A stretch of DNA of 64,000 nt, taken from contig NC_008530.1 of assembly GCF_000014425.1 (NCBI RefSeq), forward strand, positions 496,001-560,000. Direction: 5' to 3'. Positions within the stretch are counted from its first letter, which is position 1. Each line of letters starts with the position of its first letter. Positions 42,203 through 50,500 of the stretch are shown in pieces. The notes beneath the pieces are model-generated. The model ran no database searches. It was not told where the DNA came from and saw nothing but the letters and a program-made list of their open reading frames with translations. The position numbers and the translations under genes were made by a program. This stretch comes from Lactobacillus gasseri ATCC 33323 = JCM 1131. Its GTDB lineage: Bacteria > Bacillota > Bacilli > Lactobacillales > Lactobacillaceae.

Positions 42203-42626
42203 TTTTTGGCCTTCTTTGAACTTGTTTTTCTAAATTATTTGATATTTCTTCTAGTTTAGTTAAAGTGTCAGAATTTACCGTGCCGACTAATTGATTAACT
42301 TCTTCAAAAGCTTGATTAACTTGATCAAGAACATCTTTGCCAGCTGGTAAAAGAAATAATTGCTTCTTTAAACCGTTTTTGGGATCAGGACGGCGTTCAA
42401 TCATCTGCTTTTTTTCTAATAATTTAACTACATTGGTAAAGCTAGCAGGTTGATAAAAGAGATATTCAGCAACTTCTTTTTGGATACAACCGGGATGCTT
42501 TTGAATATAACGTAAGGCATGAGCATGCGTCATCCTTAAGTTAATTGAACTCAATCTTTGATTAATTAAAAGATTTTCTAGTTTACCAATATGATATAGA
42601 AGATTGGCTAGTGGTCGTTTTCTCAT
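42195..42626 (-). CDS. MarR family transcriptional regulator
   Basis: 143 residues with the winged HTH: MTHAHALRYIQKHPGCIQKE, then VAEYLFYQPASFTNVVKLLEKKQMIERRPDPKNG (split around residues 32-86), the wing carrying the typical D-x-(K/R)-(N/R) pattern. It is the first gene of an operon with a small protein and an MFS exporter. Two palindromes lie upstream, so autorepression is likely. Confidence 0.92.
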   Translation of the reverse strand: MRKRPLANLLYHIGKLENLLINQRLSSINLRMTHAHALRYIQKHPGCIQKEVAEYLFYQPASFTNVVKLLEKKQMIERRPDPKNGLKKQLFLLPAGKDVLDQVNQAFEEVNQLVGTVNSDTLTKLEEISNNLEKQVQRRPKNE

Positions 42627-42645
42627 AGAATTCCTTCTTAAAAAA

Positions 42646-42704
42646 AGTTGTAATTACAACTAATATTAAAAACAATTATAGCGTAATTAATTGTAATTAC
42701 AACT
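42646..42704 (-). promoter_or_regulatory. MarR operon promoter with two palindromic operators
   Basis: A perfect 16-bp palindrome AGTTGTAATTACAACT (42646-42661) and a second TTGTAATTACAA (42691-42702) have centres 43 bp apart. On the minus strand, -35 TTGTAA lies in the second palindrome and -10 TATAAT at 42680-42675, 16 bases apart; the first palindrome is in the leader. Confidence 0.8.
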
Positions 42705-42713
42705 AGTTATCGA

Positions 42714-43301
42714 TTAATTGTTGGGATTAGTGATTTTTGAGAAATCATATTTACGATATTTTATTGCAGCTTTTTGATCCTTAAAAATAGCACTGTGAAT
42801 ATCGCCTGATGAATATGCTAAGTAGAGGCAGCGATGTCCTTTAAAAGTACCTGTAATATAAATAATATCAACAGTATCTAAGAAACCACGTGCCCGTAAC
42901 CATTGAGAACCGTTTTTGTCTTCAAAAGATACCATTGTTGTGTTTCCAGCATAGGTTTTATTGTCTTTTTCAGAACGATGGCTCAAATTTAAATTGGGAT
43001 CTGTTTTTTGATAGACCACAGAATCCATGATTGTATGTTTGGTAATGATAAATTTTCGAGCCTGGGTGCTATAGATATCAGTTTGGTACCAAGTACCTTG
43101 AAAGTTGTCTGGAATTGTAGCCAGTTTAAAGCCTGGATATTTTTTATTTAAGTTTGGCTTAGGAGTAGTGGTCGTGCTATTTTTTGAAGTAGTGATTGAG
43201 GATTTAGAACTGGAAGATTTATTTTCATTATTATTAGATGAAGTATTGCTGCAAGCAGTGAGCAATAAGGTTGAAAAAATTACTAAGACTAGCTTTTTCA
43301 T
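42714..43301 (-). CDS. Putative lipoprotein, unknown function
   Basis: 195 residues. A lipoprotein signal peptide with lipobox LLTAC (Cys17) is followed by a Ser/Thr/Asn/Lys-rich linker (residues 18-50), then a globular part that begins YPGFKLATIPDNFQGTWYQTD, with WLRARGFLDTVDIIYITGTF and HRCLYLAYSSGD. The pattern FQGTWY and a strand-rich domain recall lactobacillus surface lipoproteins of unknown function. It sits upstream of the marR operon in the same direction, but the marR promoter lies between them. Confidence 0.75.
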   Translation of the reverse strand: MKKLVLVIFSTLLLTACSNTSSNNNENKSSSSKSSITTSKNSTTTTPKPNLNKKYPGFKLATIPDNFQGTWYQTDIYSTQARKFIITKHTIMDSVVYQKTDPNLNLSHRSEKDNKTYAGNTTMVSFEDKNGSQWLRARGFLDTVDIIYITGTFKGHRCLYLAYSSGDIHSAIFKDQKAAIKYRKYDFSKITNPNN

Positions 43302-43388
43302 GTTTTTTACTTCCTTAAGATATGAATTTTTGCTATAAGTATAGCAGAGAGATAGGAAAATCTATGATATTTTTTTAACCGCAAAACA

Positions 43389-43427
43389 AAAAGCAGACAT
43401 CTGGGGGAAGAGAAGTCTGCTTTTTTA
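43389..43427. terminator. Orphan bidirectional terminator-like hairpin
   Basis: AAAAAGCAGAC pairs with GTCTGCTTTTTT around a purine-rich loop (ATCTGGGGGAAGAGAA). It lies between two divergent genes, so it terminates neither. A second structure follows: AAGTAAGG/CCTTACTT inside TATTCT/AGAATA (about 43439-43493). Together they may mark a small RNA or a lost gene in the 43302-43608 gap. Confidence 0.6.
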
Positions 43428-43608
43428 ATGTCGTATGTTATTCTGGGAGAATAAGTAAGGTGTAGAAGTTCCCTTACTTGTCTAATAGAATACCCTTAAT
43501 TTTTTAAATAAAGCTAGGCATAAGATTTAAAATTTGCAAAGAATTTCTTTAAAAAGTTTAAAGAAGTAAAATATAATTAAAACAAAAGTATTTGCGAGAG
43601 GAAAAATT

Positions 43609-44694
43609 ATGAAAAAAGAACAAGAAATTGAGATGTTAAAAGAATTCTCTGATGCAAATTCAACCTCTGGATTTGAAGAAGAATTTGTAAAATTATTTTC
43701 GACTTATGCTAAAGATACAGCAGATATTACTGTTGATGGGATGCTTAATGTGTATGCTGCAAAGAAGGAAAATAAGGGAGATCGTCCTGTAATTCAAATG
43801 GATGCACACTCTGATGCGGTAGGCTTTATCACGCAAGCAGTTAGACCAAATGGGTTAATCAAATTCGTTCCACTTGGTGGCTGGGTAAAATATAATATTC
43901 CTGCATTAAAAGTAAAAATTAAAAATCGCGATGGCGAGTATATTCCCGGTGTAGTTGCTACTAAGCCACCACATTTCATGACTGCAGCTGAAAGAAATTC
44001 AATTCCAGAAGTAGCTGACATGTCAATTGATGTTGGCTCATCAAGTAGAGAAGAAACAATTAAAGATTACAAAATTGATACGGGTTGCCCAATTTTTGTA
44101 GATGTAAAATGCGAATATCATGAAAAATCAGGTCTTTTCTTTGGTAAAGATTTTGATGATCGTTTTGGTGCTGGTGCAATGATTGGCGTTTTAGATAATT
44201 TAAAAGGTGAGGAAACTAATTTTGATGTTGTAGCTGCCTTATCAAGTCAAGAAGAAGTTGGTCTTCGCGGAGCATATGTGACTGGAAGAAAAATTAAGCC
44301 TGATTTATGTATAGTGCTTGAGAGTTGTCCAGCAGACGATACTTTTGAGCCAGAGTGGTTATCTCAAACTGGATTGAAGCGTGGACCAATGTTAAGAGAT
44401 ATGGATACGACATTTTTACCGAATCCTAAATTCCAGCAATATGCTTGTGATTTAGCAGATAAAAATGGCATTCCATATACTCGCTCAGTGAGAACTGGTG
44501 GAGGACAAGATGGAGCCGCAATTTACTACGAATATGGTGCGCCAACAATCGTAATTGGAATTCCAGTACGTTATGAACATTCACCATATTGTTTCTCTGC
44601 ATATAAAGACTTTAAGGCATCAGTGGATCTAGCAACTGCGATTATTCGTGATATGACGAAAGAAAAGTTAGATAGTTTTAAGAAGGTGATTTAA
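43609..44694 (+). CDS. M42 family metallopeptidase (glutamyl/deblocking aminopeptidase-like)
   Basis: 361 residues. A co-catalytic metal centre can be traced: VIQMDAHSDAVGF (near residue 65), GKDFDDRFGAGAMIG (near 182), SSQEEVGLRGAY (general base Glu and metal Glu, near 213), LESCPADD (near 241), and the final His in YEHSPYCF (near 330). It cleaves N-terminal residues from peptides in the cytoplasm as a large oligomer. The stop codon overlaps the start of the next gene by one base. Confidence 0.93.
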   Translation: MKKEQEIEMLKEFSDANSTSGFEEEFVKLFSTYAKDTADITVDGMLNVYAAKKENKGDRPVIQMDAHSDAVGFITQAVRPNGLIKFVPLGGWVKYNIPALKVKIKNRDGEYIPGVVATKPPHFMTAAERNSIPEVADMSIDVGSSSREETIKDYKIDTGCPIFVDVKCEYHEKSGLFFGKDFDDRFGAGAMIGVLDNLKGEETNFDVVAALSSQEEVGLRGAYVTGRKIKPDLCIVLESCPADDTFEPEWLSQTGLKRGPMLRDMDTTFLPNPKFQQYACDLADKNGIPYTRSVRTGGGQDGAAIYYEYGAPTIVIGIPVRYEHSPYCFSAYKDFKASVDLATAIIRDMTKEKLDSFKKVI

Positions 44695-44894
44695 TGGACT
44701 GGAAAAGTTTCTTTAAGAAAATGACGATTATAATTTGGATGCTATGTTTGATTAATTTGTTGGTATTAATAGTTCGTTATACTGCAAGTGATATTGGGAT
44801 GTTCTTTTCGTGGGATTATCCGCTAATATGGGCCTTTATACTGGGATGTATTTTTTGCGTTTTGGCAATTTTTTGGCCTAAGAAAAAGAAATAA
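44694..44894 (+). CDS. Small membrane protein, unknown function
   Basis: 66 residues with two hydrophobic segments (TIIIWMLCLINLLVLIV and YPLIWAFILGCIFCVLAIFW), a basic amphipathic N-terminus (WKSFFKKM) and a lysine-rich end (PKKKK). ATG overlaps the stop of the M42 peptidase gene (TAATG), so it is translationally coupled. No family recognised. Confidence 0.7.
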   Translation: MDWKSFFKKMTIIIWMLCLINLLVLIVRYTASDIGMFFSWDYPLIWAFILGCIFCVLAIFWPKKKK

Positions 44895-44967
44895 AGAAAT
44901 GAAAAAGTGAATGTGACGTTACTTTAAAACCATTTTAAAGTAGAGTTTATGAAATTATTTGATTGAG

Positions 44968-44982
44968 TTTAAAACGTTTCAA
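44968..44982. promoter_or_regulatory. Distal LacI-type operator
   Basis: TTTAAAACGTTTCAA, with the same AAACGTTT core as the three operators before the mannose-class PTS, lies 221 bp upstream of the first of them and on the other side of the terminator. It could allow repressor looping. Confidence 0.5.
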
Positions 44983-45049
44983 GAAATGCTTGAATTGAAA
45001 AATAGCCGTTAAACGTAAATGTTATCTAAAGGTATAAATGACAAAAAAT

Positions 45050-45097
45050 AATACCGATATATCGATACTATAAAGTGTTGATATATCGGTATTTTTG
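45050..45097 (+). terminator. Rho-independent terminator
   Basis: AATACCGATATATC pairs with GATATATCGGTATT, followed by TTTTG. It closes the M42 peptidase transcript some 150 bases after the last stop codon. Confidence 0.88.
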
Positions 45098-45140
45098 TAT
45101 ATAAAAATATTTTAATCTTTTATTTTCTAAATTATTTTTA

Positions 45141-45268
45141 TAGAAAGCGCTTGCAATTTACTAAAAACATAATATACTTAAATTGTAACTTGAAACGTTT
45201 AAAGTTCTGAAAAGTGATATTGTTGAAACGTCTGAATTGAACTATATAAGTTGATTTAAAACGTTTAA
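45141..45268 (+). promoter_or_regulatory. Promoter, cre and three LacI-type operators of the mannose-class PTS/glycosidase operon
   Basis: A cre-like TAGAAAGCGCTTGCA (45141-45155, one mismatch) overlaps -35 TTGCAA (45151-45156); -10 TATACT (45173-45178) is 16 bases on. Operators TTGAAACGTTTAAA (45190-45203), TTGAAACGTCTGAA (45223-45236) and TTTAAAACGTTTAA (45255-45268) have their central CG exactly 33 bp apart. The LacI gene at 49506 is the likely binder. Confidence 0.78.
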
Positions 45269-45288
45269 TTTTTACAGGGGGATTAAAA

Positions 45289-45783
45289 ATGCCAATTACG
45301 TTAGCAAGAATTGATCAAAGACTTATTCATGGAATTACTGTTAATCAGTGGAATAAGGTTCTTCATCCAAAAAGATTTATGGTTATTGATGATGAGGTTA
45401 GCCAAAACGAAATGGTAAAGGCAAGTATGAGAATGAGTAAGCCAACAGGAACCGGCATGTCTATCATTAATGAAGAAAAAGCAATAACTAATTTTAAAAA
45501 TGGAAAATATGATTCTCATTCTGTTTTCTTAATTGTTAAAGAACCACATTATATTTTGGATTTAATCAATGCTGGAATAGAAATCCCGAAAGTTAATGTA
45601 GGAGCTTTATTTGAAGAAGGAGATAGAAAACCTTACACCAAGCGAGTAGCTTTAGATGAAAAAGAACTAGCTGATTTAAAGGCAATTGCCGATAAAGGTA
45701 TTCCAGTATTTTTCGAATATACTCCAGATGATGAAAATGAGGTTTCACTTGCAGAAGTACTAAAAAATAAAGGAGAGAATTAA
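45289..45783 (+). CDS. PTS EIIB component, mannose/fructose/sorbose family
   Basis: 164 residues. The phosphorylated His of the IIB sorbose fold is in ARIDQRLIHGITVNQW (His15), followed by VIDDEVSQNEMVKASMRMS and NVGALFEEGDRKPYTK. It receives phosphate from the EIIA encoded three genes on and phosphorylates the incoming sugar. First gene of the operon; AGGGGG precedes the ATG. Confidence 0.94.
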   Translation: MPITLARIDQRLIHGITVNQWNKVLHPKRFMVIDDEVSQNEMVKASMRMSKPTGTGMSIINEEKAITNFKNGKYDSHSVFLIVKEPHYILDLINAGIEIPKVNVGALFEEGDRKPYTKRVALDEKELADLKAIADKGIPVFFEYTPDDENEVSLAEVLKNKGEN

Positions 45784-45785
45784 TC

Positions 45786-46583
45786 ATGCCTATCATATTA
45801 CAAAACATCCTGATAATTTTACTTGCAGCTTATATGGCTTGGGATAACGGTACAGGTAATCAGATTACAGGTAACTGGCCAGTTATTATTGGTATGTTAG
45901 TCGGTTTAATTATGGGTAATCTAAGTGTAGGTCTAGTTATTGGTGGTACGCTCCAGCTTATGTCGTTAGGTGTTGCAGCTATTGGTGGATCATCAATCCC
46001 AGAATATGGTGTTGCAACTATAGTCGGTGTATTTATCGCTATTCGAACTGGTGCTTCTACAGGTACTGCGATCGCTGTTGGTCTACCCGTCGGAATGCTA
46101 ACTTTGCAATTAGATGTTGTTATCAAAATTATTAATAACTTCTTTGCTCATTGGTCACAACGTCTTCTTCATGAAAAGAAGTTTAATAAAATGGATGGAG
46201 TTTTCTATTTAACTATTTTTGTTTGGATGCTTAAATACATTATTCCAATTGCATTAGTAGTAATGTTTGGTACGCCAATTGTTAAATTAATTCTTCATGT
46301 TATTCCAGCATGGGTTACAAACGGATTAACTATTGCTGGTGGGATGTTACCAGTTGTTGGTATTGGAATGTTATTAAGATATATGCCAGTTAAAAAGTAT
46401 TTAGCATATTTATTAGCAGGTTTTGTTTTAGCAGGATATTTAAAAGTTCCAATTTTAGGAATTGCTATTTTAGGTTTAGCAGCAACTTATGAAATTTATC
46501 GTATTAATTCAGCTAAGAAAGATAAAGAAGAATTACAAACAGCAGGAACAGTAGAAGATGAAGGAGACGACTTCGATGAGTAA
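45786..46583 (+). CDS. PTS EIIC component, mannose/fructose/sorbose family
   Basis: A 265-residue membrane protein. Typical start LQNILIILLAAYMAWDNGTG, then GLIMGNLSVGLVIGGTLQLMSLGVAAIGGSSIPEYG (split around residues 40-78), RTGASTGTAIAVGLPVGML and a charged C-terminal tail (KKDKEELQTAGTVEDEGDD). It starts 3 bases after the EIIB gene and overlaps the EIID gene by 8. Confidence 0.94.
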   Translation: MPIILQNILIILLAAYMAWDNGTGNQITGNWPVIIGMLVGLIMGNLSVGLVIGGTLQLMSLGVAAIGGSSIPEYGVATIVGVFIAIRTGASTGTAIAVGLPVGMLTLQLDVVIKIINNFFAHWSQRLLHEKKFNKMDGVFYLTIFVWMLKYIIPIALVVMFGTPIVKLILHVIPAWVTNGLTIAGGMLPVVGIGMLLRYMPVKKYLAYLLAGFVLAGYLKVPILGIAILGLAATYEIYRINSAKKDKEELQTAGTVEDEGDDFDE

Positions 46584-47409
46584 AGAAATGAACCAACTTG
46601 AAAATGGTAAAAAATTAACTACCCATGAACGCAAAGATATGTTTAGACGCTGGATTTTTAATGCTGGCTTAGGTTATAACTTTGAAACTCAGCAAGCTCC
46701 AGCAGTGGCTTTTTCAATGAGAAAAGCTTTAAGAAAAATTTATCCAAACGATGATGAATATATCGAAGCAATGGATAATCATTACAAGTATTTCAATGCT
46801 AATCCATTAATGGCCAATATCATTTTAGGGGCTACACTGGCCATGGAAGAAAAGGATGGAATTAAAGCTAAAGATGCTGTTCAATCTTTGAAAACTTCTT
46901 TAATGGGACCATTTTCAGGTGTTGGTGACTCTGTCTTTTGGATTTTAATTCCGACTATTATGGGTTCAATTGCTGGTTACATGGCGCTTCAAGGTAATGC
47001 AGTTGGTGCAATTTTATGGATGCTATTGCAGCTTTCATTCTATTGGTTAAAAATGTGGTTCTTTAAAACTGGATACGATTCAGGTACTAAGTTAATCACA
47101 TCATTAGGTGAAAAAATTAATATATTTACTGACGCAATTTCTGTCATGGGATTAATGGTCGTTGGGTCACTAATTCCAACAGTAGTAAAAGTATATACAC
47201 CATTAAAATTTAGAACCGGGAAAGTTATGCTTTCTATTCAAAGTGGTGTTCTTGACAAAATTATGCCTGCTTTACTTCCGGTTGCTGTAACTGGTCTTGT
47301 TTATTGGCTCTTAGGCAGAAAAAAGTGGACCCCAACTAAGATTATTTTATTGATTATTGTTATTTGTTTAGCTGGTGCTGCAACAGGCATCTTAGGCGTT
47401 GCAAAATAG
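46576..47409 (+). CDS. PTS EIID component, mannose/fructose/sorbose family
   Basis: 277 residues. Family features: FRRWIFNAGLGYNFETQQAP at the N-terminus, NPLMANIILGATLAMEE near 75, LKTSLMGPFSGVGDSVFWILIPTI near 105 and GYDSGTKLITSLGEK near 165, with C-terminal membrane segments. ATG 46576 follows AAGGAG and overlaps the EIIC stop by 8 bases. Confidence 0.94.
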   Translation: MSKEMNQLENGKKLTTHERKDMFRRWIFNAGLGYNFETQQAPAVAFSMRKALRKIYPNDDEYIEAMDNHYKYFNANPLMANIILGATLAMEEKDGIKAKDAVQSLKTSLMGPFSGVGDSVFWILIPTIMGSIAGYMALQGNAVGAILWMLLQLSFYWLKMWFFKTGYDSGTKLITSLGEKINIFTDAISVMGLMVVGSLIPTVVKVYTPLKFRTGKVMLSIQSGVLDKIMPALLPVAVTGLVYWLLGRKKWTPTKIILLIIVICLAGAATGILGVAK

Positions 47410-47421
47410 ATAGGAAGAAAA

Positions 47422-47853
47422 ATGAGTAATATTAAACGTCATATTGTGATTGCATCACATTCAACTCTCGCTGAGGGAATGGCCAATGCTTTAAAATTTT
47501 TTGAAGGTGACAGTCTTAAACTGACAGTTTTATCTGCCTACGTTGATAACAAGCCAATCGAAGGACAGATTGAAGAAATATTTAATCAATTTGATAAAAA
47601 TGATGAAGTTGTTGTTTTAACTGATTTGTTAGGTGGTTCTGTAAATCAAAAATTCTTCCCATATATTAGTCGTCCCCATACTCATGTAATCACGGGTATG
47701 AATCTATCATTAGCAATGGCAATTACTATGGAACCAGTTGATGGTTATTTAACAAGTGAAAAGATTCAATCAATTGTTTCAGAAGCTCAAAATCAAGTGA
47801 AATATGTGAATGAATTAGCGGCTGATTCGAGTGAGGACGATGAAGATGAATGA
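47422..47853 (+). CDS. PTS EIIA component, mannose family
   Basis: 143 residues. The phosphohistidine His13 lies in VIASHSTLAEGMANAL; EVVVLTDLLGGSVNQKF near 70 completes the IIA-man signature. It is the only general phosphocarrier of this system, separate from IIB. The acidic tail (SSEDDEDE) overlaps the start of the GH13 gene by 8 bases. Confidence 0.94.
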   Translation: MSNIKRHIVIASHSTLAEGMANALKFFEGDSLKLTVLSAYVDNKPIEGQIEEIFNQFDKNDEVVVLTDLLGGSVNQKFFPYISRPHTHVITGMNLSLAMAITMEPVDGYLTSEKIQSIVSEAQNQVKYVNELAADSSEDDEDE

Positions 47854-49513
47854 TTGGAAAAAGAAAGCTATAGTCTATGAGGCATATGTACAAAGTTTTA
47901 ATGATTCAGATGGTGATGGAATAGGAGATCTACCTGGTTTAATTGAAAAACTAGATTATATAAAGAATTTGGGTGCCAATGTGATTTGGCTTACGCCAAT
48001 TTTTAAATCTCCTCTGGTAGATAATGGATATGACATAGCTGATTATGAAGCTATTAACCCGATTTATGGGTCAATGAATGACTTTAAAAAGTTATTGCAG
48101 CAGGCTCATGAAAGAGATCTGAAAATTGTAATGGATCTTGTTGTTAACCACACTTCAGATCAACATAAGTGGTTTAAAGAATCTAAAAAAAATAGAAATA
48201 ATAAATACTCTGACTATTACATCTGGCGTGATCCGAAAGAAGATGGAAGTGCTCCTACGAATTTGGGCTCAGCATTTGGCGGATCGGCTTGGACTTATGT
48301 ACCTGAGCGAAATCAATACTATTTGCATCTTTTTGCTAAGCAACAACCAGACTTAAATTGGGATAATCCTCAAGTTCGCAATGACATTTATCAAATGATG
48401 AAATTCTGGTTGGATATGGGTGTAGACGGATTTAGAATGGATTCGATCAGTTTCATTTCCAAACCAAGTAAATTTGAGGATGCGCCTTTGGAAGATAATA
48501 AGGAATATGGTGCATATTATTATGGCTCTGCTAATGGACCGCATATTCATGAATATTTACGTGAAATGAATCAAAAAGTTCTAAGTAAATATGATGTAAT
48601 ATCGATTGGAGAAACACCGCATACCACTGCTAGAGAAGCTCGACTTTTTGTTGAACCCGATAGACATGAATTGGATATGGTATTTCAATTTGAACATATG
48701 CATGTAGATTATGGTGAATTTGGTAGGTATTCAGATGTTACTTTTAAGATGAGTGATCTCCGTAATTCAATGACTAGCTGGCAAAATGATTTGTCATGGA
48801 ATTCAAATTATTTGGGTAATCACGATCAACCACGAATTGTTTCTAGATTTGGAAATGATTCAAAGTATAGAAAAGAATCGGCTAAGATGCTTGCAATGGT
48901 ATCTTTATTGCAAAAAGGAACTCCTTTTATTTTTCAAGGTGAAGAAATTGGAATGACCAATTTGCATATTAAAAATATAGATGAATTAAAAGATCTAGAA
49001 GCTCATAATATATACAGTTTCTTAAAATCTAAAGGTATATCTGATAAAGATGCCTTAAAGATGGTTAATAGAAAAACACGAGATAATGCCCGGACTCCTA
49101 TGCAATGGAATAAGGAGCAAAATGCTGGTTTTTCTAGTGGCAATCCATGGATAGAAGTAAATCCAAATTATTTAGAAATTAACGTAAAGAAAGATTTACA
49201 AGATTCAAATTCAATTTATCGTTTTTATCAAAAGCTTCTAAAATTAAGGAATAATAATCAGGTGTTGCTTGATGGTAACTATGATTTAATTACGCCTGAA
49301 GATTCAGCAATTTTTGCTTATACTAGGAGTAGTGATAAAGATAAAGTTGCGGTTATTTGTTCTTTTGTACCGTATAAGGTTAAATATGAATTACCTGAAG
49401 ATTTTGTAAACAAAAATAAAGTGATTTTGTCTAACTATGACGATAGAGAAGATATGGCCTCGAATACAATCTATTTAAGACCGTATGAAGGAGTTGTAAT
49501 TAAACGTGAGTAA
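47846..49513 (+). CDS. GH13 alpha-glucosidase (oligo-1,6-glucosidase/alpha-glucosidase subfamily)
   Basis: A 555-residue intracellular (alpha/beta)8 enzyme. Conserved regions: DLVVNHTSDQH near 100, GVDGFRMDS (nucleophile Asp about 198), ISIGETPH (acid/base Glu about 256) and YLGNHDQPR (Asp about 326); the N-terminus YVQSFNDSDGDGIGDL is typical. The residue after the nucleophile is Ser, where strict alpha-1,6 enzymes have Val and maltases often Thr or Ala, so linkage specificity is open. ATG 47846 follows GAGGA by 8 bases and overlaps the EIIA stop. In a PTS operon it may act on phosphorylated or free alpha-glucosides. Confidence 0.9.
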   Translation: MNDWKKKAIVYEAYVQSFNDSDGDGIGDLPGLIEKLDYIKNLGANVIWLTPIFKSPLVDNGYDIADYEAINPIYGSMNDFKKLLQQAHERDLKIVMDLVVNHTSDQHKWFKESKKNRNNKYSDYYIWRDPKEDGSAPTNLGSAFGGSAWTYVPERNQYYLHLFAKQQPDLNWDNPQVRNDIYQMMKFWLDMGVDGFRMDSISFISKPSKFEDAPLEDNKEYGAYYYGSANGPHIHEYLREMNQKVLSKYDVISIGETPHTTAREARLFVEPDRHELDMVFQFEHMHVDYGEFGRYSDVTFKMSDLRNSMTSWQNDLSWNSNYLGNHDQPRIVSRFGNDSKYRKESAKMLAMVSLLQKGTPFIFQGEEIGMTNLHIKNIDELKDLEAHNIYSFLKSKGISDKDALKMVNRKTRDNARTPMQWNKEQNAGFSSGNPWIEVNPNYLEINVKKDLQDSNSIYRFYQKLLKLRNNNQVLLDGNYDLITPEDSAIFAYTRSSDKDKVAVICSFVPYKVKYELPEDFVNKNKVILSNYDDREDMASNTIYLRPYEGVVIKRE

Positions 49514-50489
49514 CATGAAGGACGTGGCGCGTGAAGCTAATGTTTCAGTAGCAACAGTTTCGAATTTCCTTAATGGAAAGAAAGTGCGCCCAAAAGCTGC
49601 AAAAGATATTGATTTAGCTATAAAAAAATTAAATTATGTACGAAATAATACGGCAAGATTTTTAAAAACGCAAAGATCAGCTTTTGTGGTTTTCGTTGTC
49701 CCAAGTGTATGGTCTCCATTTTTTTCCGAGTTAACTTTTTGGGTTCAGAAATATTTAGATAATCTTGGATATAAGATGGTGCTATGTGTATCAGAAAATG
49801 ATTATCAAAAAGAAAAAAGCTATGTAACAATGGCAGAAGAACAACGAGTAGCTGGTATTCTTTCAATTTCATATTCTGATTTAACTAGTCATGTACATTC
49901 TGATATTCCCCTCGTTTCTATTGAAAAAGAAAGTACAGGTCAATTTTCACTAGTTTCATCAGATAATTATGAAGGCGGAAAGATAGCAGCTAAAGAATTA
50001 AGTGAAAGAAATATTGATAAATATATTTTTATTGGTTCTGCAAATCACTCTTCTGTAGAAATGAATGCGCGTAAAGCTGGTTTTATAGATTATTGTAATA
50101 ATCATGGGCTCAAATTTGAAATAGCGGAAGTTGACTCTCGAAAAAATGATAAAAAGAAAATTAAGAATCTGATAGATGAAATTTCAAATAACGGTAAGAA
50201 ATATGGAATTTTTGCTCATACTGATGAAATCGCACTTATTTTGACACAAGAATTTCAAGATGCTGGTCTAAAGATTCCAGAACATGTGCAGATAATTGGT
50301 TTTGATGGTTGGAAACTAACACCTGATACACATTTAACTATTTCATCTATTAGACAAAATATTGAAGAAATTGCTAAAACAGCTGTTGAACAATTACATA
50401 AGGAAATGGAAGATCCAGATCATAGAGAAATTTCACGATTAATGATACCTGTAGCTTTTCGTGCAGGTGATACGACTGAAAATAAATAG
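49506..50489 (+). CDS. LacI family transcriptional regulator
   Basis: 327 residues. The N-terminal LacI HTH reads MKDVAREANVSVATVSNFLNGKKV, with the hinge helix beyond residue 50 (NNTARFLKTQ); the periplasmic-binding-like domain shows AFVVFVVPSVWSPFF, RVAGILSISY, GKIAAKELSER and IIGFDGWKL. GTG 49506 overlaps the GH13 stop by 8 bases and follows AAGGAG; no better start exists. Expected to bind the AAACGTTT palindromes at 45190-45268 and respond to the operon's sugar. Confidence 0.92.
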   Translation: MSNMKDVAREANVSVATVSNFLNGKKVRPKAAKDIDLAIKKLNYVRNNTARFLKTQRSAFVVFVVPSVWSPFFSELTFWVQKYLDNLGYKMVLCVSENDYQKEKSYVTMAEEQRVAGILSISYSDLTSHVHSDIPLVSIEKESTGQFSLVSSDNYEGGKIAAKELSERNIDKYIFIGSANHSSVEMNARKAGFIDYCNNHGLKFEIAEVDSRKNDKKKIKNLIDEISNNGKKYGIFAHTDEIALILTQEFQDAGLKIPEHVQIIGFDGWKLTPDTHLTISSIRQNIEEIAKTAVEQLHKEMEDPDHREISRLMIPVAFRAGDTTENK

Positions 50490-50500
50490 AAGAGGTAAAT

